Assembly: GCA_002499545.1 (NCBI GenBank)
Contig: DAME01000011.1
Location: 91,029 to 155,028, forward strand
Length of the DNA stretch: 64,000 nucleotides
From: Euryarchaeota archaeon UBA88
GTDB lineage: Archaea > Thermoplasmatota > Poseidoniia > Poseidoniales > Poseidoniaceae
Reading direction: 5' to 3'
Part shown: in pieces, positions 26,757-35,515 of the stretch
Layout of the letters: every line of letters begins with the position of its first letter
Position numbering within the stretch: position 1 is the stretch's first letter
Translations under genes and position numbers: made by a program
Notes under the pieces: model-generated
Told to the model about the DNA's origin: nothing
The model's input: only the letters and a program-made list of their open reading frames with translations
Database searches by the model: none

Positions 26757-27709
26757 TCGTTCACCAACGAAAGGATCTTTGCGTCCAGTGAAGAAATAGC
26801 GACTGAAGAGGGTTCAGTACCAACATCACATGAACCGCGCCAGACCTTGACAAAGAGGTCTCGATGGGACAATACATGCTTTACTTCTCCGATGTACTCC
26901 AGACCTTCAACATCCAACTGCTCGCCCATAGGAGGACCCCACATTCCAGCAAGGATTCCTTTCATTTCACGTTGGACCAAGTGAGGGCGCCCCAATGAAT
27001 CAATGTTCAAAGCACAGGTAAGATCCAGGCGTTTCCGCTTGATTTTCTTTGGCTCAGGATAGCGATGTGCTTCTTCTCGTCCTTTGCAAGATGAAGCGAC
27101 AGAGCAAACTTCACATTTCGGCTGGCGAGGTGTACACGTCGTGGCACCGAGTTCCATCATGGCCTGATTCCAATCACCAGCATCTTCGACATACAAATTG
27201 GAAGCAGCCCAAGCCTCAACTTGTTTCAAGCTTGGATTCGTCTGTACAGTTTGGCGCGCCATCACCCTACGAATGTTCCCGTCAACACAGGCGACTGGTT
27301 CACCAAATGCAATGCTCGCAACGGCTGCTGCAGTATAGGGGCCAACGCCTGGAAGCGTTCGAAGTTCCTCTGCCGTAGTTGGCATCTGACCATCATAGCC
27401 TCCTTCACTTGATGGAAGACAGACCGTTTGTGCAAGTGCATGCAATCGACGAGCTCGGCTGTAGTATCCGGCACCCTGCCAAAGATGGAGGACTTCATCG
27501 ACCTCTGCAGCAGCCATCGATTGGGGGGTTGGGAAGCGTGCAGTGAGTCGATGCCAATAGCCTATGCCGCGACTCACCTGAGTTTGCTGAAGAAGAATTT
27601 CAGAAAGAAGAATGCTCCACGGGTCCTTGGTGTGACGCCAAGGCAGGTCGCGTTTTGATGCAGCATACCACGAAAGCAGAGCGTTCTGCTGAAGGTATTG
27701 CTTGCTCAT
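26753..27709 (-). CDS. mutY: A/G-specific adenine DNA glycosylase MutY
   Basis: 318 residues. It removes adenine mispaired with 8-oxoguanine. The HhH-GPD fold is clear: 'LLQQTQV' near residue 40 (Glu/Gln-rich recognition helix), 'LPGVGPYTAAAV' hairpin, catalytic Asp in 'ACVDGNIRRVMAR', and the [4Fe-4S] loop C-x6-C-x2-C-x5-C ('CTPRQPKCEVCSVASSC'). The C-terminal part resembles the NUDIX-like 8-oxoG recognition domain ('MKGILAGMWGPPMGE'). GGTGA lies 3-7 bases before the ATG. It is 18 bases after the Fe-S oxidoreductase gene and overlaps the amidotransferase gene. Confidence 0.93.
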   Translation of the reverse strand: MSKQYLQQNALLSWYAASKRDLPWRHTKDPWSILLSEILLQQTQVSRGIGYWHRLTARFPTPQSMAAAEVDEVLHLWQGAGYYSRARRLHALAQTVCLPSSEGGYDGQMPTTAEELRTLPGVGPYTAAAVASIAFGEPVACVDGNIRRVMARQTVQTNPSLKQVEAWAASNLYVEDAGDWNQAMMELGATTCTPRQPKCEVCSVASSCKGREEAHRYPEPKKIKRKRLDLTCALNIDSLGRPHLVQREMKGILAGMWGPPMGEQLDVEGLEYIGEVKHVLSHRDLFVKVWRGSCDVGTEPSSVAISSLDAKILSLVNE

Positions 27710-27727
27710 GATTCACCGATACATTGG

Positions 27728-29755
27728 TTATGCTTCTACTTTACCAACTTCGGACTTCTTCGCCTCGATTGCTGCATCGTTGGCTTTGATCTGTTCCCAT
27801 ACAATTTCTGCTATGTCTTTGACTTCCATCTCCGAACCAATGGCAGTGAGACCATCGGTCACCATGGTTGAACAGAACGGACACCCTACAGCAACAGTAT
27901 CAGCACCGGTTTCAGCGAGTTCTTTGGACCGGATGATGTTGACTCGTTCATGGTCATCATCAACGTGTTCTTCCATCCACATTTGCGCACCACCTGCTCC
28001 ACAGCAGAACGATTCTTTTCCGCTGCGGCCAGGTTCAACATCGACCCCACCGATAGCATTTCGAGGTGCATCAACTTCATTCCCGATACGCCCAAGATAA
28101 CACGGGTCGTGGAACGTGACTGAACCATCGTGCTTAGGTTCAGGAAGTTTTCCTTCGAGTTGAAGATGGTTGATGAGTTGCGAATGATGCATGACTTCAA
28201 TCTCTTCTCCACCATAGTCCTTGTATTCCTTTCCTAAAGTGTGGAAACAGTGAGGGCAAGAGGCGACAATCTTCTTGACGCCTATTTCTTGGAAGGTCTC
28301 CAAATTGGTTTCGGCGAGCATCTGGAACAAGTATTCGTTTCCGGCACGACGCGCTGCGTCTCCACTGCATCCTTCTTGCATCCCAAGTATTCCAACGTCA
28401 AGGCCGGCTTCTTTCATGATGCTGATTGTATCGCGAGCCACCTTTTTGTTGCGCTCATCAAACGATGCCGCACACCCTGCGAAGTAGATGTATTCTGCCG
28501 GTTCTGCAACCTTCACATCAAGTCCGTTCGCCCAATCGCCTCGTTCGTGCGATGGAAGACCGTAAGGGTTTGAATCTGATTCCAAGTTTTCAATGGTCGC
28601 CATTAGCGGCATAATCGTGTCTTCAACCGCCTCATCGAATTCCATTCTCTCCATCATCAAGTGACGTCGTGCATCGGTCAATTTCGGGACGTGGTCGATG
28701 TAAATAGGGCAGGCTTCAACGCAGGCGTGACAGGTCGTGCATGCCCAAATAGCGTCTTCGCCGAACCGAGATATGATATCTTCTGCAGGCGTTTCATCAG
28801 CCAATAACGTGGTCGCATTATCGTTGGCATAATGGCGAACATCGTGAATGATTTTCATTGGATTCAAGGCTTTACCAGAAGCATATGCTGGACAGACGTC
28901 TTGACAACGAGCACATGATGTGCACGCCCATCCATCAATGAGATTACGCCAAGTCAAATCAGTGTAGTTCACCGTTCCAAACGATTCGAGGTCGAGGTCA
29001 TCCAACATTACAGCCTTACCACTCTCGGTTCGGGCGAGCGGTTCCATTGCCCCCATCGGACGCATGTCATGGAAGAATACATTGGGAAACGCCATGACCA
29101 GATGCATGTGCTTTGAAAGCGGGATTAAGAACAGGAAGGTCGAGATTGCAAGCATGTGCATCCAATACGCTCCGACAACGAGCGCAGTCGATGGTACAAT
29201 CGTCACAGCAACCCATGAACCAATGGGCTCCCATGTCGGTGACACCGTTGATTCACCGGCTTCGACAAAGAAGGAGGTGACCGTGATAGTCATGATCAGG
29301 AACAGAATGAAGTTGCCTTCTAACTGGGACTTCCCCTTGAGTTTCTCTGGCGTAAAAATCACGCGACGTATGAGGGCGAGAATACAGCCAACTAGAGCAA
29401 TTGTATATCCCGTTTCCACGATTAGATTCCAAGGCCCTCTGGCAAATCCTGGAAGGACATTGTGTGAGAACCAATTGGCAGTTGCAAGGTCGAACATATC
29501 CGTTGAAAGCATAAGGAAGCCCCAGAACATGAGAACGTGGATTCCGCCCGCAACGCGGTCTTTGAGCACCTTCTTCTGCCCCAGCCATCCGGTTACAACT
29601 TCCATCACTCGAGTGCCCCAGTTGTCAAACCGATCATCGGATGAACCTTTGAGGACCAATCGGGTTGCCTTGGTCACTTGGTAGGCAAAGAAACCCCCTG
29701 AGACACTCCCCAACACGATGAGAAAGACCCATCCAGAAAATGGACCGTACATCAT
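27728..29755 (-). CDS. Membrane Fe-S oxidoreductase, NarI-like/HdrD-like fusion
   Basis: About 675 residues. The N-terminal third has about five membrane helices resembling the cytochrome b-type subunit of nitrate reductase or HdrE ('HVLMFWGFLMLS'). It is followed by a dicluster ferredoxin ('CTSCARCQDVCPAYASGKA', 'CTTCHACVEACPIYID') and two CCG-type cysteine-rich regions ('GCAASFD...GCSGDAARR', 'HDPCYLGR...SFCCGAGG'). Such proteins pass electrons between a soluble donor, often an ETF, and the membrane quinone pool. No ETF or Hdr partner gene is adjacent. The ATG at 29755 (MMYGPF) is chosen because the first helix begins soon after; a GTG at 29797 would add 14 residues. First gene of the run with mutY. 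Confidence 0.88.
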   Translation of the reverse strand: MMYGPFSGWVFLIVLGSVSGGFFAYQVTKATRLVLKGSSDDRFDNWGTRVMEVVTGWLGQKKVLKDRVAGGIHVLMFWGFLMLSTDMFDLATANWFSHNVLPGFARGPWNLIVETGYTIALVGCILALIRRVIFTPEKLKGKSQLEGNFILFLIMTITVTSFFVEAGESTVSPTWEPIGSWVAVTIVPSTALVVGAYWMHMLAISTFLFLIPLSKHMHLVMAFPNVFFHDMRPMGAMEPLARTESGKAVMLDDLDLESFGTVNYTDLTWRNLIDGWACTSCARCQDVCPAYASGKALNPMKIIHDVRHYANDNATTLLADETPAEDIISRFGEDAIWACTTCHACVEACPIYIDHVPKLTDARRHLMMERMEFDEAVEDTIMPLMATIENLESDSNPYGLPSHERGDWANGLDVKVAEPAEYIYFAGCAASFDERNKKVARDTISIMKEAGLDVGILGMQEGCSGDAARRAGNEYLFQMLAETNLETFQEIGVKKIVASCPHCFHTLGKEYKDYGGEEIEVMHHSQLINHLQLEGKLPEPKHDGSVTFHDPCYLGRIGNEVDAPRNAIGGVDVEPGRSGKESFCCGAGGAQMWMEEHVDDDHERVNIIRSKELAETGADTVAVGCPFCSTMVTDGLTAIGSEMEVKDIAEIVWEQIKANDAAIEAKKSEVGKVEA

Positions 29756-29882
29756 GTTCAGTGGATGTTCGATACATATTCCCCCTTGAGATGGCACCCG
29801 AAAGACGTCCTAGGACACCCTCTTGACCATCGGACGCAGCGTTCACCCTTCAATGCACCGATATTTCAAAAGAGATTTACTG

Positions 29883-29890
29883 TTTTAAGA
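29883..29890 (+). promoter_or_regulatory. TATA-box candidate of the mevalonate kinase gene
   Basis: TTTTAAGA is an archaeal TATA-like element 47 bases upstream of the chosen ATG. Transcription would start near 29912, giving a leader of about 25 bases that includes the GAGGGG ribosome binding site at 29927-29932. Confidence 0.45.
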
Positions 29891-29936
29891 ACAAGGGATA
29901 TGAAGCACGATGTGTTGGTTGTGCTCGAGGGGTCGA

Positions 29937-31127
29937 ATGGGAAACGTGTCTGCGAGTGCTCCGGGGAAATGTATTCTCTTTGGCGAGCATGCAGTCGTCT
30001 ATGGCCAACCCGCTGTTGCGGTCGCAGTTGAACAGCGCATTCATGTCTCGATTCAGTCTGAAAGTGACTCAGGTGATGAATGGAAACTTGACGGTATGAC
30101 ATTTGACCCGCTGCGCCATCCGCATGTCGCAGCACTCCGTCAACGCTTGTGGCAAGTGGAGCAAGGCGCTCCAAGTCTGTCAATCCGTGTTTCGGGCAAC
30201 ATTCCTCCTGCCTCTGGACTTGGTTCCTCTGCCGCCCTATCCGTTGCGGCATGTGCAGCACTTCGCACCGGACGTGGACGTTGGTTCAATCAGCAACCAG
30301 AACCGAGCCAACCATCTACTTGGGCAGAAGGATATTCGCATCAATTCAACACCGACATCGCGTATGATGCTTCGCGTTCAATAAGCGCAGAACGTAAAGG
30401 TGAGGCGGGCCTCCACATGCATTATCTCACCGATTCGTCAGTCGTTGATACCGATGAGTGTGCCCTACTTGGCCATGCGGTCGAAGCGATGGCACAAGGC
30501 GGGCGCGCCTCACCAATGGATGCCTCGACCTGCGCCCATGGTGGGATTGTGTTGCTTTCAGACACCATCGAATCCAACGCAGACTACCTCTATACCCGCT
30601 CATTGAAGATGGAAGATGGACAACGAACGTGGCACTTACACTCGATTACCCCACCTCAAGGAAGCGATGATGTATACCTGGTAATCGGAAATACTGGGAT
30701 TCACGCACCAACCTCCGAACAGGTAGCCAAAGTTGCTGCTGCACTGAAGAAAAACCCCAATCGAATGAAAGAAATTGAAACCATTGGGCTGATTGCCCGA
30801 CGTGGAATACAGTCGCTTCTCGAGGGCGACTTTGATTCGGTCGGAAGAGCGATGTCGGAAAATCAACTGATGCTCAAAGGACTTGGCGTATCATGCCCCG
30901 AACTGGAGAACTTAATCCGTGCTGCATCACCAAGTTCGCTCGGTGCGAAATTAACCGGTGCAGGTGGAGGAGGTTGCATGATCGCTCTTACTCGTCACCC
31001 AAAACAAACCAGCGAAGCCATCGAATTAGCCGGTGGTCGAACGCTGATTTCGAAATTCGGTAATCACGGTCTTCGAGTTGATTCCTCTCGAGGATTACCA
31101 CTGTGGCACTGCGGCGATATCGAGTGA
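29937..31127 (+). CDS. mvk: Mevalonate kinase
   Basis: About 396 residues of the GHMP kinase family. It phosphorylates mevalonate for synthesis of the isoprenoid lipids of archaea. Motif 1 is 'SAPGKCILFGEHAVVYGQPAVA', motif 2 'IPPASGLGSSAALSVA', and the C-terminal motif 'KLTGAGGGGCMIAL'. The usual G-x-P-S-G-x-D stretch is replaced by 'ASPMDASTCAHGG', which keeps the Asp expected at the catalytic position. The ATG at 29937 has GAGGGG 4-9 bases upstream; an earlier in-frame TTG/GTG region shows no homology. It is followed by tbp in the same direction, but that gene has its own promoter. Confidence 0.92.
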   Translation: MGNVSASAPGKCILFGEHAVVYGQPAVAVAVEQRIHVSIQSESDSGDEWKLDGMTFDPLRHPHVAALRQRLWQVEQGAPSLSIRVSGNIPPASGLGSSAALSVAACAALRTGRGRWFNQQPEPSQPSTWAEGYSHQFNTDIAYDASRSISAERKGEAGLHMHYLTDSSVVDTDECALLGHAVEAMAQGGRASPMDASTCAHGGIVLLSDTIESNADYLYTRSLKMEDGQRTWHLHSITPPQGSDDVYLVIGNTGIHAPTSEQVAKVAAALKKNPNRMKEIETIGLIARRGIQSLLEGDFDSVGRAMSENQLMLKGLGVSCPELENLIRAASPSSLGAKLTGAGGGGCMIALTRHPKQTSEAIELAGGRTLISKFGNHGLRVDSSRGLPLWHCGDIE

Positions 31128-31178
31128 TATTCTGATACCCGATAGAGCAATTATCTGTGCTATGGAGCCGTCCTTTTC

Positions 31179-31188
31179 TTTATATACC
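31179..31188 (+). promoter_or_regulatory. TATA box of the TBP gene
   Basis: TTTATATACC is a near-consensus archaeal TATA box, centred about 26 bases upstream of the ATG at 31209. Transcription would therefore start at or next to the start codon, giving a leaderless mRNA. Confidence 0.7.
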
Positions 31189-31190
31189 GG

Positions 31191-31200
31191 TTATATATGG
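31191..31200 (+). promoter_or_regulatory. Second TATA-like element in the TBP promoter
   Basis: TTATATATGG follows the first box after two bases and covers the region between the promoter TATA box and the start codon. It is too close to 31209 to drive a transcript starting at that ATG. Binding of TBP here could block or compete with the first box. Confidence 0.5.
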
Positions 31201-31208
31201 GACTTGTT

Positions 31209-31823
31209 ATGACAACTGATGAAGAACGTCTAACTGTAGTGAACGTCGTTGCGAGCACCCGGGTGGCAGAAGAACTTGACCTGCCCGATATCGCAATCCA
31301 ATTGAACTGTGAATACGAACCTGAACAATTCCCTGGTGTCGTCTACCGAGTAACCGACCCTAAGCTTGCTATTCTCATGTTCCGCTCCGGCCGTGCAGTC
31401 TGCACTGGTGGAAAAGATGAAGCGAACATCGAGACGGGAATCGAGCGAATGATTGCTGACCTGCGTGATGCTGGTATTGAAACATGGGACCTCGACCAAG
31501 TCGAAATCGAAGTTCAAAACATGGTTGCTACCTACGCCCTCCATTATCCGGAAGACTATGACGGAAACGACAAGTTCACTGGTGAACCTCTGGCCGGAGT
31601 CCCTCGTAAACTGAACCTGAATAACCTCACCTTCCACTTGCCTTTCGACAAAGTCGAATACGAACCAGAGCAATTCCCAGGTTTGATCTACCGTTTGGAC
31701 TACCCCAAGGTCGTCTGCCTCATTTTCGGTAGCGGAAAGATGGTGATCACCGGAGCACGACACAAGGATGAAATCCTTGAGGCTGTCGAAATCATCAAGG
31801 ACGAACTCGCAGACCTCCTGTGA
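31209..31823 (+). CDS. tbp: TATA-binding protein TBP
   Basis: About 204 residues with the two direct repeats of the TBP saddle: 'VNVVAST' through 'EPEQFPGVVYRV...FRSGRAVCTGGK' and 'VQNMVAT' through 'EPEQFPGLIYRL...FGSGKMVITGAR'. TBP recognises TATA boxes and recruits TFB and RNA polymerase. The second repeat contains about 27 residues between VQNMVA and LNLN (including HYPEDYDGNDKFTGEP) where archaeal TBPs usually have about 7, so it carries an insertion of around 20 residues after its first strand. An ATG at 31197 is rejected as start because it lies inside the second TATA element. The promoter shows two TATA-like boxes. Confidence 0.96.
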   Translation: MTTDEERLTVVNVVASTRVAEELDLPDIAIQLNCEYEPEQFPGVVYRVTDPKLAILMFRSGRAVCTGGKDEANIETGIERMIADLRDAGIETWDLDQVEIEVQNMVATYALHYPEDYDGNDKFTGEPLAGVPRKLNLNNLTFHLPFDKVEYEPEQFPGLIYRLDYPKVVCLIFGSGKMVITGARHKDEILEAVEIIKDELADLL

Positions 31824-31875
31824 TTCAACCTCTCCGAAGAGAAGCGTTGATGTCATAGAGCGATAGTGGCCTATC

Positions 31876-34800
31876 ATGGGCACAGGCAGGTTTCGGCAGG
31901 CCATTCCGCTCTTTCTCGTGTTTCTGCTGTGCGTTTCGTACGCCAATCCGCTGGTATCACCGGCCAATCTCGAGCACCAAACAGTGTTACAATCAGCCAA
32001 TCAGGACCCCGGAGTAAGCGATGTTCCGACCTGGAAAGTAGGTGACAAGTGGATTTATTCTGGTACATTTGACCCAACAAAGTTGGTGACCGATACCGGT
32101 GTCGAGGCAACTGTTGGAGAAATTTATGGAGATACGACCGCTGAAGTCATGGCAATAACCGAACGCTCGGTCGACAACATGACGGTACTCGCCTATACAC
32201 TTCGTACGTCTGCGAACTTCGACAAATCTGGCGTTTCACTCGAAGGATTCAGTGGGAACGTTTACATCACCTTTGAACAAACAGAATACCTTCGAGTAAG
32301 TGATCTTTCATCGATGCGCAGTGACCTCGAACTCTACATCCGATTCGTACCTTTTGGACTGTCCAGTCTCGCACAAGTGCTTGGTGATATCACCATCACA
32401 ACCACCTACAGCCCGGTATCAGAGGTGTACGACTTCCCACTACGTTCTAACGAACAGTGGACCACAACCACAACTTCGACCGCAACATGGTCAGGGTCAA
32501 GTGATTACATCACGCCCTTCCCCCCACCTACCTCAGATACCAACAGTACGACGTGGGAGGTTACGCAGGTTGGAAAACCTCGCAACAGTTACGGCCAAAC
32601 AATCGCCTATGGTGGTTGCAATGCATCGTATGAACTCATGTCCATCAACAGTGCGGGAGACTCCAGCGGCTATCGCTGGTACTGCCCAGAAGCTCGAAAT
32701 TACGCATGGCTTCACACCGAAGACGATATTGGCTTGACCATCGATTTCCAATTAAAGCGATACATGCCGGTCGATTCGACCGGCGTTGACCAATACGCAA
32801 ACCCCGGTACGCGTGATGAGTGCCTCGCTGTTGAATTTGAAAATCAAATCACAGCACTCAACACACCCATTGAGGTATGGGTGAACGCCTCGTCGAATTG
32901 TTTTTCGACAACTTCAGGCATCCCCATCGAAGTTCGGCATGAAGCTACGAACACCGTCCAAATGGCAACCACAGCTAGCAACGGAAGCGCACACACCGTC
33001 ATCAACGTCGGGAATATGAGAGATTCATCAAGTTACGCTTTAGATTGGGCCAGCCACGGAATCGTTGCCAGAGTTCAAGCCTCGGCTGCGTCAACATATG
33101 GTTCTGCTACTGGTGTTTCGACCATCACACTGGATGAGTTCTTAGTTGGATTGGATTTGATTGCCAGTGATGATTTCGCAAAAGTGGTTCGAAACCGGTC
33201 TGGAGTTGTCACCGAACTCAATTCCCTCTCTGGATGGAACATTCTACCTGGTGATGAGTTACAGGTAGAGGTTGCTGTTCAAAATCGTGGTATTTCGACC
33301 AGTGCAACTGCCAGCATGGCCATTACGCAGCCAGACGGTCAAACTTCGACGCATCCCCTACCAGCGCTACAAACGTACGCTGCTCACAAAGTCAATTTCA
33401 CCTGGACAGTCCCAGACGACCAGCCAATTGGAACCGTTCCAGTCAGTTGGCAAGCCGACCCTGATGGAATCAATCAAGCCGATGCAGATGCCGGGAACAA
33501 TTACGCTCAAATTTTGATGTTTGTCGGACGATTACCAACACCAGTAGTGTACAACAGCACGGCTCTTACTCTCGAGACAATTCCGCTGCTTGCGAACCAG
33601 AGTTTTGATGCAGATGGTGGCGATGTTTCATGCGAGTTCAATATCCCGTACGATGATGGTACACGCACATGGTCTTGGGAACGTATCGTGTCACCTTCAT
33701 GCATGGCCAACTGGACATGGACCGATGACGGACAGTACCCAGTCGAGGTGACCGTTATCGATGAAGAACGCGATGAACAGCAGGTAGTCCTCACTGTAAC
33801 GATTGAAAACCGCAACCCGAAAATCAAGGTTATCAGTGCTCGCAGTGAAGCAAAGGTTGAGTATCCTATCACGTTGTACGCTTTCGCAAATGATTCGGAT
33901 TCTGAAGACGTATGGCCTGGAGTGGTCGACGTCTACTGGCCTGATGCACTGTGCAAGGAAGGATATTACACGCGGGTGTGCACAACAACCGCACCAACAG
34001 AAGGATGGCATACGTTCACTGCAATAGGCACGGACGATGATTCGGGTTCAACGGCTGCAACCATCGACATCATGTTCACCAATATTGCTCCCCACAGCAC
34101 TTCTATCGCCTTACAGAAGAACAACCAGTTCCTTGAAAGCGATGAACAGCAAATTTGGCAGCTCGATGAAGATGAAGTGGTCACCGTCAAAGGACAAGCT
34201 CTGGACTCGATCGATGACATCGATCAACTCACACACACGTGGTGGCCTGATGGACAAGATCCCTCGCTCATGTACACCTTCACCGGTCAAACCTCCTCGT
34301 ACCCTATGCAATGGAGTACATCCGGATTGCACACCATCCGTCTGGAAGTCAGCGATTCGGATGGCGAGTCCAGTTCAGTGAATGAGCGATGGATCAACAT
34401 ACGCAACGTGCCACCTGTCATTCAGCCACTGGTATCGATTTTGCCAATCGCAGAAGGACAAGAAATTACTATTGTCGGTAATTCAACAGATACTCCAAGT
34501 GATGTAAGCACCCTTGTGAAGTGTTGGGACATCGATCCTGGCGTTGACAACGACGGCATTGGCGGTGCTGATGACGATTGTGACTTCGTTGGCGACACCC
34601 TCAACTACGCGTGGAACAGAAGTGGCTCTCACACAATCATCTATCACGTGACTGACGATGACGGAGCGCAATCAAGTGAAGTCTTGACCGTCGAGGTTCT
34701 GAACATGCCTCCAATTGTTCGTCTGCAAAATAAAAATTGTATTGCTTACCAAGAATGCGTACTCACTACCTTGCAGACCATTGATTCACTGGCTGATCTT

Positions 34801-35457
34801 GAAGGACTGACGATTGTCTGGGATATTGACATCACCGATGATAGCAACGGAGACGGAATCAAAGACAACGATGCAGATATCGTTGGTGCAACAGCAGTCC
34901 ATACCTTCAGAAATTCTGGAACGGTTCGTGTCAAGGCCATCGCCTGGGACGAAAATCCTGAACGGCCCGGTCAGTCGGTGATGGTGGTTGAGGTTGCGCC
35001 GCCTGAACGTACAGCAATCGAGCAAGCGGGAGCAGCACTCATCGGAGAGGAAGCAAATCCACTGGCGCAACTCGGACTGCTAGCCATCACGCTCCTGCTT
35101 CTTGGAATGATGACTCGTCGACGCAAAGCCAAGCCAGGAGACGACCCGTGGCAGGATGGATTTGACCCCCTAAGCGAATCAGAGAAGTCATTCGATACTG
35201 CTTCGATGATGGAACAAGCCCAATCAAGGCGACCAAAAAGTCCACCTGCCGTTCACATGTTCAACAGCGCCATGGAGCACATCTCTGAGATTCAGGCACC
35301 TGTTCAGGAGTCAACGCACACAGAGAATACCCAATCTGTGCAACAACCGGCCGGAGGCCCGCCTCTGCCCGAAGGGGGTCTTCCAGAAGGATGGACTGAA
35401 GACCAATGGATGCATTATGGACAACAATACCTCGAAGCACAGAGTTCATACCCCTAA
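31876..35457 (+). CDS. Large surface protein with Ig/PKD-like repeats, membrane anchor and GLPxGWTxxQW tail (first paralogue)
   Basis: 1193 residues. A signal peptide (AIPLFLVFLLCVSYANP) precedes an N-terminal domain starting 'DVPTWKVGDKWIYSGTF' that is shared with the next gene. Then come CARDB/PKD-like and Ig-like beta-sandwich repeats ('ITQPDGQTSTHPLPAL', 'NQSFDADGGDVSCEF', several 'DDDGxxSS' loops) and Ca-binding-like segments such as 'DNDGIGGADDDCDFVGD'. The membrane segment is LGLLAITLLLLGMMTRRRK near residue 1070. The cytoplasmic tail ends with PPLPEGGLPEGWTEDQWMHY and GQQYL. Predicted as adhesin or structural surface protein. The gene ends 58 bases before its paralogue, and they form a tandem duplicate pair. 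Confidence 0.85.
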   Translation: MGTGRFRQAIPLFLVFLLCVSYANPLVSPANLEHQTVLQSANQDPGVSDVPTWKVGDKWIYSGTFDPTKLVTDTGVEATVGEIYGDTTAEVMAITERSVDNMTVLAYTLRTSANFDKSGVSLEGFSGNVYITFEQTEYLRVSDLSSMRSDLELYIRFVPFGLSSLAQVLGDITITTTYSPVSEVYDFPLRSNEQWTTTTTSTATWSGSSDYITPFPPPTSDTNSTTWEVTQVGKPRNSYGQTIAYGGCNASYELMSINSAGDSSGYRWYCPEARNYAWLHTEDDIGLTIDFQLKRYMPVDSTGVDQYANPGTRDECLAVEFENQITALNTPIEVWVNASSNCFSTTSGIPIEVRHEATNTVQMATTASNGSAHTVINVGNMRDSSSYALDWASHGIVARVQASAASTYGSATGVSTITLDEFLVGLDLIASDDFAKVVRNRSGVVTELNSLSGWNILPGDELQVEVAVQNRGISTSATASMAITQPDGQTSTHPLPALQTYAAHKVNFTWTVPDDQPIGTVPVSWQADPDGINQADADAGNNYAQILMFVGRLPTPVVYNSTALTLETIPLLANQSFDADGGDVSCEFNIPYDDGTRTWSWERIVSPSCMANWTWTDDGQYPVEVTVIDEERDEQQVVLTVTIENRNPKIKVISARSEAKVEYPITLYAFANDSDSEDVWPGVVDVYWPDALCKEGYYTRVCTTTAPTEGWHTFTAIGTDDDSGSTAATIDIMFTNIAPHSTSIALQKNNQFLESDEQQIWQLDEDEVVTVKGQALDSIDDIDQLTHTWWPDGQDPSLMYTFTGQTSSYPMQWSTSGLHTIRLEVSDSDGESSSVNERWINIRNVPPVIQPLVSILPIAEGQEITIVGNSTDTPSDVSTLVKCWDIDPGVDNDGIGGADDDCDFVGDTLNYAWNRSGSHTIIYHVTDDDGAQSSEVLTVEVLNMPPIVRLQNKNCIAYQECVLTTLQTIDSLADLEGLTIVWDIDITDDSNGDGIKDNDADIVGATAVHTFRNSGTVRVKAIAWDENPERPGQSVMVVEVAPPERTAIEQAGAALIGEEANPLAQLGLLAITLLLLGMMTRRRKAKPGDDPWQDGFDPLSESEKSFDTASMMEQAQSRRPKSPPAVHMFNSAMEHISEIQAPVQESTHTENTQSVQQPAGGPPLPEGGLPEGWTEDQWMHYGQQYLEAQSSYP

Positions 35458-35515
35458 TCGTCCCTACGGGACGGAGAATCTAACCTCTCAAGTAGGAGAA
35501 CGCTTTCGGAGTACT

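Noticed and set aside
31230..32000. Open frame of 256 codons on the minus strand
   Set aside because: It is antisense to the whole TBP gene and to the start of the next gene; no domain was recognised, while TBP is certain.
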